DNA of 51,322 nt from Spirochaetes bacterium GWB1_27_13 (GCA_001829125.1 MIAN01000222.1:1-51322), one strand, 5' to 3'. Counted from the stretch's first letter, positions 1 through 8,418 are shown. A program made the numbers and translations. The notes: generated by a model not told the origin, from the sequence alone.

Positions 1-19
1 ATCAATTTAATCCTCAGGG

Positions 20-65
20 TGGTACACTAAAACTGAATTTTAGATGGTACACTAAAATTGAAATT
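20..65. repeat. tandem 21-bp repeat next to the transposase remnant
   Basis: Two near-identical copies of TGGTACACTAAAAyTGAAwTT lie at 20-40 and 45-65, 25 bp apart. They sit just upstream of a truncated IS3 transposase and could be remnants of the insertion sequence's terminal sequence. No complete inverted repeat is visible in the window. Confidence 0.5.
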
Positions 66-80
66 GGTGGGTCACATTAG

Positions 81-413
81 ATGAATTTTAGCAATAGGAA
101 TCCAGAAAAAGGATTGATTGTACATTCAGATAGAGGTTCGCAATATAGTAGTGATATTTATAAAGAGGAATTAAAAAAGAATGAATGTATTCAGAGTATG
201 AGCAGAAAAGGGAATTGTTGGGATAATGCTTGCGTAGAAAGTTTTTTTCATCTTTTAAAAGTAGAGGCATTAAATGATTTAAAGTTTAGTAATATTGAAG
301 AAGTTCAATATGAAGTATTTAAATATATTGAACATTTTTACAATAGGAAAAGAATCCATAGTAGTTTAAATTACAAAACACCTATGGAGTTTGAAAAAGA
401 TATTAGTGCTTAA
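81..413 (+). pseudogene. IS3-family transposase OrfB, C-terminal remnant
   Basis: This is the last third of an IS3-family DDE transposase (rve integrase core). HSDRGSQYSS (residues 16-25) holds the second catalytic Asp region, and DNACVESFFHLLK (about residues 48-60) holds the catalytic Glu. The end HFYNRKRIHSSLNYKTP is the usual IS3 tail. A full OrfB is about 270-300 aa, but only 110 codons are present. An in-frame TAG lies directly before the first ATG, and the sequence upstream is not transposase in any frame, so the first catalytic Asp and the HTH domain are gone. It is a dead remnant sitting beside an Rhs fragment, as is common for IS scars in polymorphic-toxin loci. Confidence 0.85.
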
Positions 414-417
414 CTGA

Positions 418-828
418 TTGTCTAATAAAATGGGTAAAGTTCATAATATGTTTCAGGTTCAGAATCCTTATGGGCAGGTTACTAAACATATATTTGTAGG
501 TGAAACTCGTATAGCTTCTCGTGTATCTGGTTTTGACCCATTAGTGGTAGACTTTAACGATACTTTCTACTACCATCCTGACCATTTAGACTCAACAAGT
601 TTTGTATCTCGTGCTGATGGTAGCGAATTTGAGCAAATTGAGTATACGCCTTATGGGGAAACTTGGGTACAAGAGGGGGGTAGTAATCATAAAATTAGGT
701 ACATGTTTACTAGTAAAGAATTGGATGAAGAGACGAACTTATATTACTATGGTGCTAGATGCTATGACCGTCACAATGGATTGAAAGAGCTTCGGCTAAT
801 GGAGGTGTATTGGTTTATTAAGCCTTAA
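418..828 (+). pseudogene. Rhs/YD-repeat core-domain fragment
   Basis: The frame matches the end of the RHS-repeat-associated core. YYHPDHLDST (about residues 43-52) corresponds to the YYHxDHLGST signature, followed by YTPYGE and then by YMFTSKELDEETNLYYYGARCYD, whose family form is FTGKExDxETGLYYfgARYYD. The usual GRFxSxDP end of the core is missing. The frame instead ends in an unrelated tail (LKELRLMEVYWFIKP) where a toxin C-terminus would start. No start with a ribosome binding site is visible (the first codon would be TTG at 418 or ATG at 430), and the body of an Rhs protein, normally over 1000 aa, is absent. It is read as a displaced, broken toxin-delivery gene. Confidence 0.8.
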
Positions 829-844
829 AATAAGAGAGGAAATT

Positions 845-1231
845 ATGTCTATTGACAAAGAATATATTAATTTTATTGAAGAAATAAAAGAATATCTAGA
901 TAATGATATACAAATTTCTTTATTTCCTAGAAAATTTAAAAATGATGGTCAAATAATTCATATTAATTCAGAAAAATTAAAAATGAATATGATTTATGAA
1001 AGAAAAGAGAATACGATTAATAAATCAAATAAATTGATTGATTTTGAGTTAAGATATGTTGATGAAATTGAAACATTAAATCTTCAAATATCCAATTATA
1101 AAGTTAATAATTTTTTAATTGATCTGAAAGAAATTATATTAATGTTTTTTAAATATCAAACAGAGGTAAATGAAATTAAAAATTATCTAAACAAAATGAT
1201 GTTAAAATACCATGACCTATGCAAAAACTAA
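845..1231 (+). CDS. small hypothetical protein, possible orphan Rhs immunity protein
   Basis: I do not recognise the family. It encodes 128 aa, acidic and Lys/Ile-rich, with no signal peptide and no membrane segment, and is probably cytoplasmic and mostly helical. A good ribosome binding site (AGAGGA, 6 nt before ATG 845) and a strong intrinsic terminator at 1308-1340 argue for a real expressed gene. It starts 16 bp after the end of the Rhs fragment. That is the position of an immunity gene in Rhs toxin loci, where small, diverse, cytoplasmic proteins follow the toxin tip. The immunity role is inferred from position only. Confidence 0.6.
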   Translation: MSIDKEYINFIEEIKEYLDNDIQISLFPRKFKNDGQIIHINSEKLKMNMIYERKENTINKSNKLIDFELRYVDEIETLNLQISNYKVNNFLIDLKEIILMFFKYQTEVNEIKNYLNKMMLKYHDLCKN

Positions 1232-1307
1232 TATATCAAAAATATAGGTGGCTAAAAAGGTTTTGGGTTAAATTTTTTGAGACTGTAAAAAAGTCTGTGT
1301 AAATCTC

Positions 1308-1340
1308 AAAATACCTTTGAAAAAATCAGAGGTATTTTTT
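1308..1340 (+). terminator. intrinsic terminator after the 845-1231 gene
   Basis: A 13-bp stem runs from 1308-1320 (AAAATACCTTTGA) to 1326-1338 (TCAGAGGTATTTT) with an AAAAA loop and one wobble pair. It is followed directly by a T-run. It separates the accessory patch from ssrA. Confidence 0.8.
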
Positions 1341-1481
1341 TATTCCACCTCTTTATATGCTCTTCCCAAAATATTTCTTTTGACGTAATCAGTCCTTGTT
1401 TTTTCTCTGATTATGTCATTTCATTTCTATATTTCAAGGTGCTGTTAAATGAGCGGTTACACAATTTATCTCATATTTTTC

Positions 1482-1510
1482 TTGCTTTTTATCAAAATTT
1501 TAATTATATT
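1482..1510 (+). promoter_or_regulatory. sigma70 promoter for ssrA
   Basis: TTGCTT (1482-1487), a 17-bp spacer and TATATT (1505-1510) place the transcription start about 1517-1520, some 15 nt before the mature 5' end of tmRNA at 1534. The rest of 1232-1533 shows only the terminator at 1308-1340. Confidence 0.55.
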
Positions 1511-1533
1511 GTAACTGTAAAATTACCCAAAAA

Positions 1534-1883
1534 GGGGATGCACTGGTTTCGATTGGAACTTTTGTACTTTGAAGTTTGCATGCAAGCAGGGCGGGCTGCT
1601 TTAAACAACTGCAAAACAATAAACGCTAATAATAATAATTTAGCTTTAGCAGCTTAATCTGCTACGGTTACCTGAGGAGTTTTCACTGTACTACGACGGA
1701 TAACCGAAAGACAAACGGTGATAGTCCTTTAGATGCTCTTAACATAGGATGAAAATATAAGAGCTGCTGTATTTGATAGGTCTGTCAGAGTCCAGTCAGA
1801 TACTTAAGATTTAAATCTGAATAAGCGTGTAGGATGCTTTGAGGGCGAGTCTCAAGACGCGGGTTCGATTCCCGCCATCTCCA
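1534..1883 (+). ncRNA. ssrA: tmRNA (transfer-messenger RNA)
   Basis: tmRNA rescues stalled ribosomes and tags the unfinished peptide for proteolysis. The 5' end GGGGATG (1534-1540) pairs with CATCTCC (1876-1882) to form the alanyl acceptor stem. The T-arm is GCGGG-TTCGATT-CCCGC (1859-1875), and A1883 is the discriminator. CCA is not encoded. The tag frame has resume codon GCT at 1625 and reads ANNNNLALAA, ending with TAA at 1655-1657. LALAA is the usual proteolytic tail. The early TGGTTTCGATTGG segment is also typical. About 350 nt is normal for a one-piece tmRNA. Confidence 0.96.
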
Positions 1884-2012
1884 AAATTTAAATGTTCATA
1901 TTTGATAATTAGAAATTCTTTAAAGAAAATTAAAATTGGATTTTTGATAAAAAAAGATTCTTTTTGGTCATTTTGTAAGAAAGTATAACTTTAAATAAAA
2001 ATTGTACTCTAC

Positions 2013-3317
2013 TCAAAAATCAAATAAATTAGTTTCTTCTAAAGAATTTAGGTTTTCAAATAGCATAAAAAGTCTTTCTAAGCCTAAAGCAATGCCAGAT
2101 GACGGTGGCAATCCAAATTCTAATGCTCTCAAAAATCTTTTTGGCATACGAAGATTAATTAAAGAATTATTTTTTTTACGAAAATCTATAACTTCTTTAA
2201 AATTATTTTGTTGCTCAACTGGATTTATTAATTCACCAAAAGCATTTGCTATTTCAATACCACAAATATAAAGTTCAAATCTTTCTGAATAAATAGGATT
2301 ATCTTCACATCTTTTAGAAAGTTTTGCCATTTCAAAAGGATATTCATATACAATCGTAGGAAAATCGAAGCCAAGATTTGGCTCTATAAAATTTAGAAAA
2401 AATCTAAAAAATAAATCTTCTTTATTTAAAGAATTATCAATAATCTCATTATTCTTTTGATAAAAAAAATTCTTTATATCATTAATAAATTGTTGTTCAT
2501 TATTAAAATAATTATCTAAGTCTATGTTATGTTCTAAAAATAAATCTTTTACTTTAACTTTTTTAAATTCAGTTATATAACATTTATGATCTTTATATTC
2601 GATGTAATCTCTTCTATATAAATTTTCTCCAATAAATTTTATGTATTTCTCACAGTCTCCCATTATAGAATAATAATCCTCGTAAGCTTTGTACCATTCT
2701 AACATAAAAAAATCTGGTCTATGTAGAGTCGAATTTTCACCTTTATTTCTAAATGTTTTTGCTATTTCAAAAATTTTTTCTAATCCACTGCTTAGTGCTT
2801 CTTTTAAAGAAAATTCTGGCGATGTAGGAAGGTAATATTTTTTTCTTCTATCATTAAAATTATAATAATTAGTTTCAAAAGGTTCTATATGAGACTCAAT
2901 ACCAGGTGATTCTACAAGGGTAGGGGAATGGATTTCTAGAAAATCTTCAGTTATAAAAAATCTTCTTGTATGTTCAAAAAATAATTGTCTGTTTTTTAAA
3001 ATTTCTATTAATTTTTTATTGTTTTTATTTAATTTGAAATAAGGAGACCTTTGGTTTGTTGTTGGATTTTTTATAACTGAGTTTAAAATTTTTATTTCAT
3101 CTATAAAAAAAAATTTATCTTTTTGCTGAAATTTTATTTGTATAATATCACCAATTTTTACAGCATTGTTTTGTGTTATCCTAAAATAAAATTTATTAAT
3201 ACCACTTTGGTCTGACAAATATATAGATGTGTTATCTATTGATTCTATTCTACCAGAAACAAAACCTTCTTTATATTCATGGATTCTTGCAATGTTTAGT
3301 CTTTTATTATGTTGCAT
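2013..3317 (-). CDS. EpmA/GenX-like class II lysyl-tRNA synthetase paralogue
   Basis: This is a class II aminoacyl-tRNA synthetase core of the lysine type. EpmA ligates (R)-beta-lysine to elongation factor P. Residues about 15-75 form an OB-like beta-rich region (GFVSGRIESI...), which is absent from E. coli EpmA. Motif 2 is IFEIAKTFRNKGE with HRPDFFMLEWYKAYEDY, where LEWY is typical of EpmA rather than LysRS. Motif 3 is SGIALGLERLFML. The TSPEF sequence also matches EpmA. At 434 aa it lies between EpmA (about 325 aa) and LysRS (about 500 aa). It starts at ATG 3317 with AAAGGT upstream. xseB lies 23 bp upstream. No efp gene is in the window, so the substrate is inferred. A diverged LysRS is the alternative. 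Confidence 0.75.
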   Translation of the reverse strand: MQHNKRLNIARIHEYKEGFVSGRIESIDNTSIYLSDQSGINKFYFRITQNNAVKIGDIIQIKFQQKDKFFFIDEIKILNSVIKNPTTNQRSPYFKLNKNNKKLIEILKNRQLFFEHTRRFFITEDFLEIHSPTLVESPGIESHIEPFETNYYNFNDRRKKYYLPTSPEFSLKEALSSGLEKIFEIAKTFRNKGENSTLHRPDFFMLEWYKAYEDYYSIMGDCEKYIKFIGENLYRRDYIEYKDHKCYITEFKKVKVKDLFLEHNIDLDNYFNNEQQFINDIKNFFYQKNNEIIDNSLNKEDLFFRFFLNFIEPNLGFDFPTIVYEYPFEMAKLSKRCEDNPIYSERFELYICGIEIANAFGELINPVEQQNNFKEVIDFRKKNNSLINLRMPKRFLRALEFGLPPSSGIALGLERLFMLFENLNSLEETNLFDF

Positions 3318-3340
3318 ATAATTTTACCTTTCAAGTGTAA

Positions 3341-3664
3341 TTACAGCTGAAATAAAGAATTTTCGTCTTCTTCTTTTGATATTGGCTTTTCTTTTTTCTT
3401 TTTTTCTGGTTTTTTATTTATTTCCTCTTCGAATTCAATTTTTTCTTCTTTTATTTCTTCTTGAATATCTGGTAAATCAGTTGATTTTAATATTTCGAGT
3501 TTTTGTTCAACATCAGTAAGTTTTTTTTCACAAAATCTACTCAATCTTATACCTTCTTCAAAGAGTTTCAACGAATCGTCTAAGCTTAATCCGCCTTCTT
3601 CGAGTTTTTGCGTTATTTCTTCCAATCTTTTTAAAGAATCTTCAAAATTAAGTTTTTTTATCAA
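3341..3664 (-). CDS. xseB: exodeoxyribonuclease VII small subunit
   Basis: XseB is the helical small subunit that packs on XseA in exonuclease VII, a single-strand DNA exonuclease. LNFEDSLKRLEEITQKLEEG and LSLDDSLKLFEEGIRLSRFCEKKL are the classic two-helix XseB signature (about residues 6-50). The chosen start is a TTG at 3664, with AAAGGA 6 nt upstream, giving 107 aa. The longer TTG start at 3700 lacks a ribosome binding site and adds a tail the family does not have. The C-terminal half is a Lys/Glu-rich extension of about 50 aa, beyond the usual roughly 75-85 aa. xseA is not adjacent. The epmA-like gene follows 23 bp downstream. Confidence 0.88.
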   Translation of the reverse strand: MIKKLNFEDSLKRLEEITQKLEEGGLSLDDSLKLFEEGIRLSRFCEKKLTDVEQKLEILKSTDLPDIQEEIKEEKIEFEEEINKKPEKKKKEKPISKEEDENSLFQL

Positions 3665-3782
3665 TTTTAGTCCTTTATATTCAAAAATTTTACTCGTCAA
3701 AGCGAGTTCAAGTCATTTTATCAGAAACTATAAAATTTATAAGACAAATTTCACTTTTTTTATTCTATCCAGCTAATCCGTG

Positions 3783-4325
3783 TTATAATCTGTCCCAACA
3801 GTTGTTATAAGTTTCATAATCATAATCACTAAATAAAACAAATTTTATTTCTTTATAATTATTCACTTCATTTTTTAAGAAGTTAATTACAGTATTTATC
3901 GCAACAATACAAGCTTTTTCGATTGGATACCCATAAACACCTGTACTAATCGAAGGAAATGCTATTGTTTGTATATTATTTTGTACTCCAAGTAATAGGC
4001 TATTTCTGTAAGCATTTGAAAGAAAAGCCTCCTCATTTTTAGTTCCGCCATTCCAGATAGGACCAACAGTATGTATTACAAATTTTGCCGCTAAATTTCC
4101 ACCACTCGTAATAACAGCCTCGCCTGTAGGAAGCCTTCCTATTTTTTCTACAATTTTTTTGCATTCGTCAAGGATAATATATCCGCCAGCACGATGAATC
4201 GCTCCATCAACTCCGCCTCCGCCCATTAAACTTGAATTTGCAGCATTTACAATAGCGTCAACTCGTTCTTTAGTTATATCATTTTTAATTATTTCTATAA
4301 TAGTATCATTAATTTTTTTTTGCAT
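3783..4325 (-). CDS. macrodomain protein, O-acetyl-ADP-ribose deacetylase (YmdB-like)
   Basis: This is a stand-alone macrodomain that binds ADP-ribose and probably hydrolyses O-acetyl-ADP-ribose or removes ADP-ribose from proteins. The signature [27 protein letters not shown] (about residues 22-48) contains the catalytic Asn/Asp region. VIHTVGPIW and [12 protein letters not shown] (about residues 122-133) form the distal-ribose and phosphate loops. At 180 aa it is full length for YmdB/MacroD-type proteins. ATG 4325 has a GGTGG-like site upstream. It is transcribed leftward and flanked by an intergenic repeat upstream. Confidence 0.92.
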   Translation of the reverse strand: MQKKINDTIIEIIKNDITKERVDAIVNAANSSLMGGGGVDGAIHRAGGYIILDECKKIVEKIGRLPTGEAVITSGGNLAAKFVIHTVGPIWNGGTKNEEAFLSNAYRNSLLLGVQNNIQTIAFPSISTGVYGYPIEKACIVAINTVINFLKNEVNNYKEIKFVLFSDYDYETYNNCWDRL

Positions 4326-4365
4326 AAATAAGCCACCAAATTATCGATTTTTTTACTGTAAAAAA

Positions 4366-4545
4366 TATAACACGGATTAAATTATACCAAAATGTTTCAG
4401 CTTTGTCTGAAATTATAAAATCTAATTACTTTAATATCAAGTAATTATACGATTTTAATCTGTATAATCTCTTACAATATAATTAATTTATGTTTTAAAA
4501 TATACCTAAAATTTTTGATTTTGTCAAAAAATATAACACAGATTA
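4366..4545. repeat. ACAGATTA-family intergenic repeat, copy A (reverse orientation)
   Basis: The core at 4403-4464 contains a perfect 9-bp hairpin, TAATTACTT (4423-4431) / AAGTAATTA (4439-4447), with a 7-nt loop. It is followed by the family word ATTTTAATCTGT. Further copies of TAACACrGATTAAA lie at both edges (about 4368 and 4533). It matches copies at 5572, 9600, 13315, 26856, 31560 and 34912. The 4326-4619 gap holds nothing else visible. Confidence 0.8.
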
Positions 4546-4619
4546 AAATGAAAGCACCTTTTTTAGAAAATTTACATCCAAATCCTTAGGGACAGAGTTT
4601 TTTATTATTTCCCAAATAA

Positions 4620-5294
4620 TTACTGAAAAAATAAAGATTTATTTTCTTTTTCCCATTTGAGGCTTCTGTGAAAATCTGGGTCTATATTTTTTAGAATGTC
4701 GTAAAATTCTTTATTATGATATGAAGAAGTTCTTGGGTATAATTCATAATGTATAAAATGTGCTATCTCGTGATATAAAACAGAGTAAACAAAAAAATCA
4801 GGGACTTTAAGGTTATCCAAAAAAGGATGTATTCTAACTAAATTTTTAGTCCTCGAAAAACTACCAAATCTCATAGAACGTGTTCGATTTTTTGTATTTC
4901 TACCCCATGTTAGGACTAATCTACTAAAATCAACATTTTTATATGTTTTTTCTATGTTTTTTATTATATTATCAAAAAATAAAGATATATTTCTATGTTT
5001 AAAAGAATGGTTTAACCTTATTTGTCTTGTTGGCTGATGTTTTTGATAAAAATTGGCAAGCCTATCTTTCGTTTCTTTTAATTTCTTGTCTTTTTTATCA
5101 GAATTTTTTATGAAATAAATAATGTCATATATTACATTTAAGTCTGATTTTAAAAAAACTGGATTTATATTAATTAAAGTAGAAAACAGCCTTTTTTCGA
5201 TAGAAATAATTGATTTTTTTAATTTTTTGATATTTATTACAGAGTTATAAGGAAGGAATTCTTTAATTTTAGTTACAAAGTCATCTTTTTCCAA
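4620..5294 (-). CDS. SprT-like zinc metallopeptidase-fold protein
   Basis: The C-terminal half (about residues 125-215) has the SprT/WLM-type zincin pattern: LTWGRNTKNRTRSMRFGSFS, then VRIHPFLDNLKVPDFFVYSV, then the zinc motif YHEIAHFIH. The third ligand is probably in YHNKEF. Eukaryotic Spartan relatives cleave DNA-protein crosslinks, while the bacterial members are mostly uncharacterised. The N-terminal 120 residues are helical and basic and are not recognised. The start is a TTG at 5294 without a clear ribosome binding site, but no better start exists. A tRNA gene lies upstream on the same strand. Confidence 0.7.
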   Translation of the reverse strand: MEKDDFVTKIKEFLPYNSVINIKKLKKSIISIEKRLFSTLININPVFLKSDLNVIYDIIYFIKNSDKKDKKLKETKDRLANFYQKHQPTRQIRLNHSFKHRNISLFFDNIIKNIEKTYKNVDFSRLVLTWGRNTKNRTRSMRFGSFSRTKNLVRIHPFLDNLKVPDFFVYSVLYHEIAHFIHYELYPRTSSYHNKEFYDILKNIDPDFHRSLKWEKENKSLFFQ

Positions 5295-5323
5295 AGATAT
5301 TTAACCTATGCCCTTAAATATTT

Positions 5324-5353
5324 AAGGCTCTCTGTAATCAAACAGAAAGCCTT
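5324..5353 (-). terminator. hairpin terminator downstream of the tRNA
   Basis: The arms 5324-5335 and 5342-5353 form a 12-bp stem with a 6-nt loop. The single non-Watson-Crick position is a G-U wobble on the minus-strand transcript but a C-A mismatch on the plus strand, so it serves the leftward tRNA transcript. The T-run after it is weak. Confidence 0.5.
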
Positions 5354-5422
5354 TCATATCGACAATATAAAAAATTGCCAACATATACCTTAAAAACTAT
5401 AAAAAGTGTTTAAGTATATTAT

Positions 5423-5496
5423 TGGGTCTTCATGGATTTGAACCAAGGACCCGCTGATTATGAGTCAGCTGCTCTAACCAACTGAGCTAAAGACCC
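5423..5496 (-). tRNA. tRNA with CAU anticodon (elongator Met or lysidine-modified Ile2)
   Basis: Read on the minus strand, the acceptor arms GGGTCTT and AAGACCC pair fully, and the D-arm is AGCTCAGTTGGTTAGAGC. The anticodon arm is GCTGA-CTCATAA-TCAGC (anticodon CAT) and the T-loop is TTCAAAT. The discriminator is A, and CCA is not encoded. The T-stem CTTGG/CCATG has one T-T mismatch. The choice between Met and Ile2 (tilS-dependent) cannot be made by eye. It lacks the initiator hallmark of an unpaired position 1 (G1-C72 is paired). Confidence 0.9.
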
Positions 5497-5571
5497 CAAC
5501 AAAGATGTAAGGTTTATATAATTATTTGTAATTTTTGTCAATACTTTTTTTTTGTTTTTTTTAAAGATTCT

Positions 5572-5662
5572 TTTTATAACACAGATTTATCAGATTGTCA
5601 CAAATTACACAGATTAAAATCATGTAACTACTTGAATTAGATTTTATAATTTCTGACAAATC
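5572..5662. repeat. ACAGATTA-family intergenic repeat, copy B (forward orientation)
   Basis: It reads TATAACACAGATTTATCAG then ATTGTCACAAATTACACAG then ATTAAAATCATGTAACTACT and ends in TTTATAATTTCTGACAAA. This closely matches the reverse complement of copy H at 34912-35000. The central hairpin is degenerate here. Confidence 0.75.
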
Positions 5663-5669
5663 CGAAATA

Positions 5670-6707
5670 TTAGGGTTTAACCATATCTAACAATTTTTTA
5701 TCAGGTATAGATTCTTCTATAATAATATTAACTAACTCTCTTTCTGTTCCAAAGATAAAACATTCTAAAAGTTTTGCAACATAAGGACGAGCGTGCTGCA
5801 TTGCCATTTCCAAACTAAAAGAATCTAAAGGGGACAAATAAACTCTTGATTTAATTATTAATGGATTATCGTTATTCACTTGTAAATATCTTTTTCCTTG
5901 AATATTCTCAAAAAAAATATCATAAGCTGCTTTTTCGAGTTTATTCATCTTAATATCGCCGTATAAATTTGGAATATTTGACATTTCTTTTTCATTCCAC
6001 ACATTAACAGCAACATCGAGTTTGGTATTTTTATCTTTAGCACCAACAAATCTATTGCAATTATTTTTAAAAACGCTATCAGAATATTTTGCAAAATTTT
6101 CATTCCCAGCCGAAGGTCCAGCATAAGAATAAATGTAAATTTCTGGTTTATTCTCAACATTCCACTTATCATTAAGCCATAGACCAAAAGTAGAAGACAA
6201 AAGCCCGCCAAGACTATGTCCCGTAACATAAATTTTCATCTTTTGACCAGCTGGGAGTTTTTTATTTTCATCTATAAGAAAATCAAATATTGATTGATCA
6301 TTATGTTTTAATTTATTAACTGAAATATTCATAGAAAGATTTGCACCTTCAGAAATTGCTGGTATTTGATCAGATGGGTTGATAAAATCATCTCCTGATG
6401 GATTTTCTTTTGGTACTCTGTCCCACCTAATTAGATTTTTTACAGCAAAATCTTGATTGCACCAAGAGTCAACAGAAAAAAAATTAGTTCCTCTAAAAAC
6501 AATAAAATAAGTAGGGTTTTTATCAGTACTTTTTACAATATAAGCAAGCCCTTCCTTAATAATAGAATCACCATTATAATAAGCAGGTCCCCAACAAACA
6601 GAAAAATCCTTGTTAAGATATTTGCTTATCAAACTACAAATCCTATCTGGCGTTAAATAAGCCATAAACGACAATAAAAGTGTATTTTTTTCTAATTTAT
6701 CACACAT
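5670..6707 (-). CDS. class 3 (Fungal_lipase-type) alpha/beta hydrolase
   Basis: This is a probable triacylglycerol lipase or esterase of the lipase class 3 family. The nucleophile elbow is GHSLGG in YVTGHSLGGLLSS. YFIVFRGTNFFSVDSWCNQDF is the family's oxyanion/FRGT region. YSYAGPSAGNENFA, which follows the elbow, matches the conserved TFGxPxxGN strand. ATG 6707 is chosen over 6761 because GGAGG lies 5 nt before it. This gives 345 aa with no signal peptide, so it is probably cytoplasmic. The catalytic Asp and His cannot be assigned with certainty. It is preceded by MscS on the same strand after a 215-bp gap, so it may be transcribed alone. Confidence 0.85.
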   Translation of the reverse strand: MCDKLEKNTLLLSFMAYLTPDRICSLISKYLNKDFSVCWGPAYYNGDSIIKEGLAYIVKSTDKNPTYFIVFRGTNFFSVDSWCNQDFAVKNLIRWDRVPKENPSGDDFINPSDQIPAISEGANLSMNISVNKLKHNDQSIFDFLIDENKKLPAGQKMKIYVTGHSLGGLLSSTFGLWLNDKWNVENKPEIYIYSYAGPSAGNENFAKYSDSVFKNNCNRFVGAKDKNTKLDVAVNVWNEKEMSNIPNLYGDIKMNKLEKAAYDIFFENIQGKRYLQVNNDNPLIIKSRVYLSPLDSFSLEMAMQHARPYVAKLLECFIFGTERELVNIIIEESIPDKKLLDMVKP

Positions 6708-6922
6708 AAAATCCTCCATCTTTCTATTAAATCGAATTTCGATTAAAAATAAATTCTTCATTTTTAATGATATAATATTGTAGAAAAAAATCCAAATAAA
6801 AATGAGAAATTTATATACTACAATATGATTATATCACAGAATTATTTATTTTGATTGATAATTTTTTTAAATTTTTAGAAAAAACATAATTTTCAGAACA
6901 TTGTATTAATGTTGTATTTTTT

Positions 6923-8080
6923 CTATTTTGGGACAGTGCTTTGATTTCCATCTCTTACTGCTCTATAATGCGGTGACATTATTTCAATATTACTATTTTT
7001 AAATTCATCTTGAATATTTTGATGTAAATCTGAATATATTTTAGGTAAAATTTTATCTTCATTAGTAAAAGCATTAATTTGATAGGAGACATAAAAATCA
7101 TCTAAACTGGTTTGTAATACAAATGGAATTGGCTCTTTTAATATACCAGTAGAATTCATCGCTGCACTAATTAAAAGTTCATGAACTTTTTTCCAAGGCA
7201 CATCATAACCGATTGTTACTGTACTATAAATAGTTATATAACTCCCCTTAACCGATTTAGTATAATTTAATATATTATAAGATAACATACTACTGTTTGG
7301 GATTAATATGATTTCATTTTTTAAAGTTTTTAATTTTATTGTAAATACATTCTTTTCAAGAACATCACCTGTAATATCGCTAACTTTAATTCTATCTCCA
7401 ATCTTAAACGATCTCATATAAGTAATTACTATTCCAGATATTATATTTCCAAGAACTGATGTAGAGCTTAATGAAAATACAATTCCAATGAAAATTGATA
7501 TTCCTTGAAATGCAGGGGTATTAGAAGCTGGCAAATATGGAAATGCTAAAATAATAGCAAATGTATAAAATAGAATACTCAATATTAAATAAGTAGGTTT
7601 AACCCAATCAGGATAAAATCCATTAATTTTAATAGTTCCTTTTTCAATATGTCCTCCAATAAATCTTAAAAATTTTAAAGAAAAATGAGTGACAAATATA
7701 ATGATAAAAATAATAATCAAATTTGGAATAAATGAAATAATCGAAAAAATTATTTTATTGAAAGGTATCCATATATACTTAAGAATTATATCTGAAATCC
7801 CCTTAGTTTGAGGCCATAAATAAAATACAATGGTTAATGTTATAAAAATTATAACAACATTTAATAATATATATAGTATTCTTAAGATAAATAATATTAT
7901 ATTAACTTGATTTTCTGCATTAATTAACTCGATTTTTTTTAGATAAAAACCTTTAAATATTTTATTTTCCTGTTTCTTAATAAAATCTAATAATTTAGTT
8001 CGTACAAAATATCTTAATAAGAAAAATAATATCAGAAATGATATTGATGTTACCAAAGTAAATATTATTCTAAATAACAT
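6923..8080 (-). CDS. MscS-family mechanosensitive channel
   Basis: This inner-membrane channel opens under membrane tension to release osmolytes. Hydrophobic helices lie at about residues 1-22, 60-95, 110-140 and 160-185. They are followed by the pore-lining and beta-domain block GIVFSLSSTSVLGNIISGIV, ITYMRSFKIGDRIKVSDITG and IILIPNSSMLSYNILNYTKS (about residues 196-275), which is the MscS core. A mixed alpha/beta cytoplasmic domain ends in a short tail. At 385 aa it is longer than E. coli MscS (286 aa) because of extra N-terminal helices. ATG 8080 has CTGGAGG upstream. Confidence 0.92.
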   Translation of the reverse strand: MLFRIIFTLVTSISFLILFFLLRYFVRTKLLDFIKKQENKIFKGFYLKKIELINAENQVNIILFILRILYILLNVVIIFITLTIVFYLWPQTKGISDIILKYIWIPFNKIIFSIISFIPNLIIIFIIIFVTHFSLKFLRFIGGHIEKGTIKINGFYPDWVKPTYLILSILFYTFAIILAFPYLPASNTPAFQGISIFIGIVFSLSSTSVLGNIISGIVITYMRSFKIGDRIKVSDITGDVLEKNVFTIKLKTLKNEIILIPNSSMLSYNILNYTKSVKGSYITIYSTVTIGYDVPWKKVHELLISAAMNSTGILKEPIPFVLQTSLDDFYVSYQINAFTNEDKILPKIYSDLHQNIQDEFKNSNIEIMSPHYRAVRDGNQSTVPK

Positions 8081-8418
8081 AACAGCCTCCAGTTCAGGAT
8101 ACAGAAAACTACATTATAGTATAAATAAGAATTTGGATTAAGTCAATAAGTATAAAATTAACTAAAATATTAATAAACTTTCTCAATAATAACACAAAAT
8201 TCATAAATAATTGGATAAAATTTCAATAACATGGATAATTTTCTATTTTATTCGTGTTATTTGTCTTCTTCGTTGTTTTAAGTAATCTTAGTTATCGCTA
8301 AAATTAGTTAATAGTTGGCATAATAAATTTTAGGCTGTATTATTGACTTTTTGACTGATATGAATTAAAATTTGTTATCAATATATTTTTCTATTAATCG
8401 ATACTTTGGAGACATAAT
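8081..8418. promoter_or_regulatory. divergent intergenic region with a sigma70 promoter for the LivK-like operon
   Basis: The 338-bp gap separates leftward mscS from the rightward lipoprotein operon. TTGACT (8343-8348), 17 bp and TAAAAT (8366-8371) form a plausible promoter for the 8419 gene. An inverted repeat of AATAACAC and GTGTTATT (about 8187 and 8252) spans about 65 bp and resembles a decayed copy of the ACAGATTA repeat family. No ORF or RNA gene is visible. Confidence 0.5.

Noticed and set aside
81-413. An active IS3 element
   Set aside because: OrfA, the first part of OrfB and the left end are missing, and an in-frame stop lies directly before the first ATG.
1439-1657. Open frame of 72 codons ending in ANNNNLALAA
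   Set aside because: Its last codons are the tmRNA tag. The rest is the tmRNA promoter and acceptor/pseudoknot region, so it is not a protein gene.
1-1883. An integrative element using the 3' end of ssrA as its attachment site
   Set aside because: Elements that integrate in ssrA lie beyond its 3' end. Here the accessory patch is on the 5' side, no integrase gene is present, and no second copy of the tmRNA 3' end is visible.
5423-5496. Initiator tRNA-fMet
   Set aside because: The first acceptor pair is a normal G-C, and the anticodon stem lacks the three consecutive G-C pairs of initiators, so elongator Met or Ile2 fits better.
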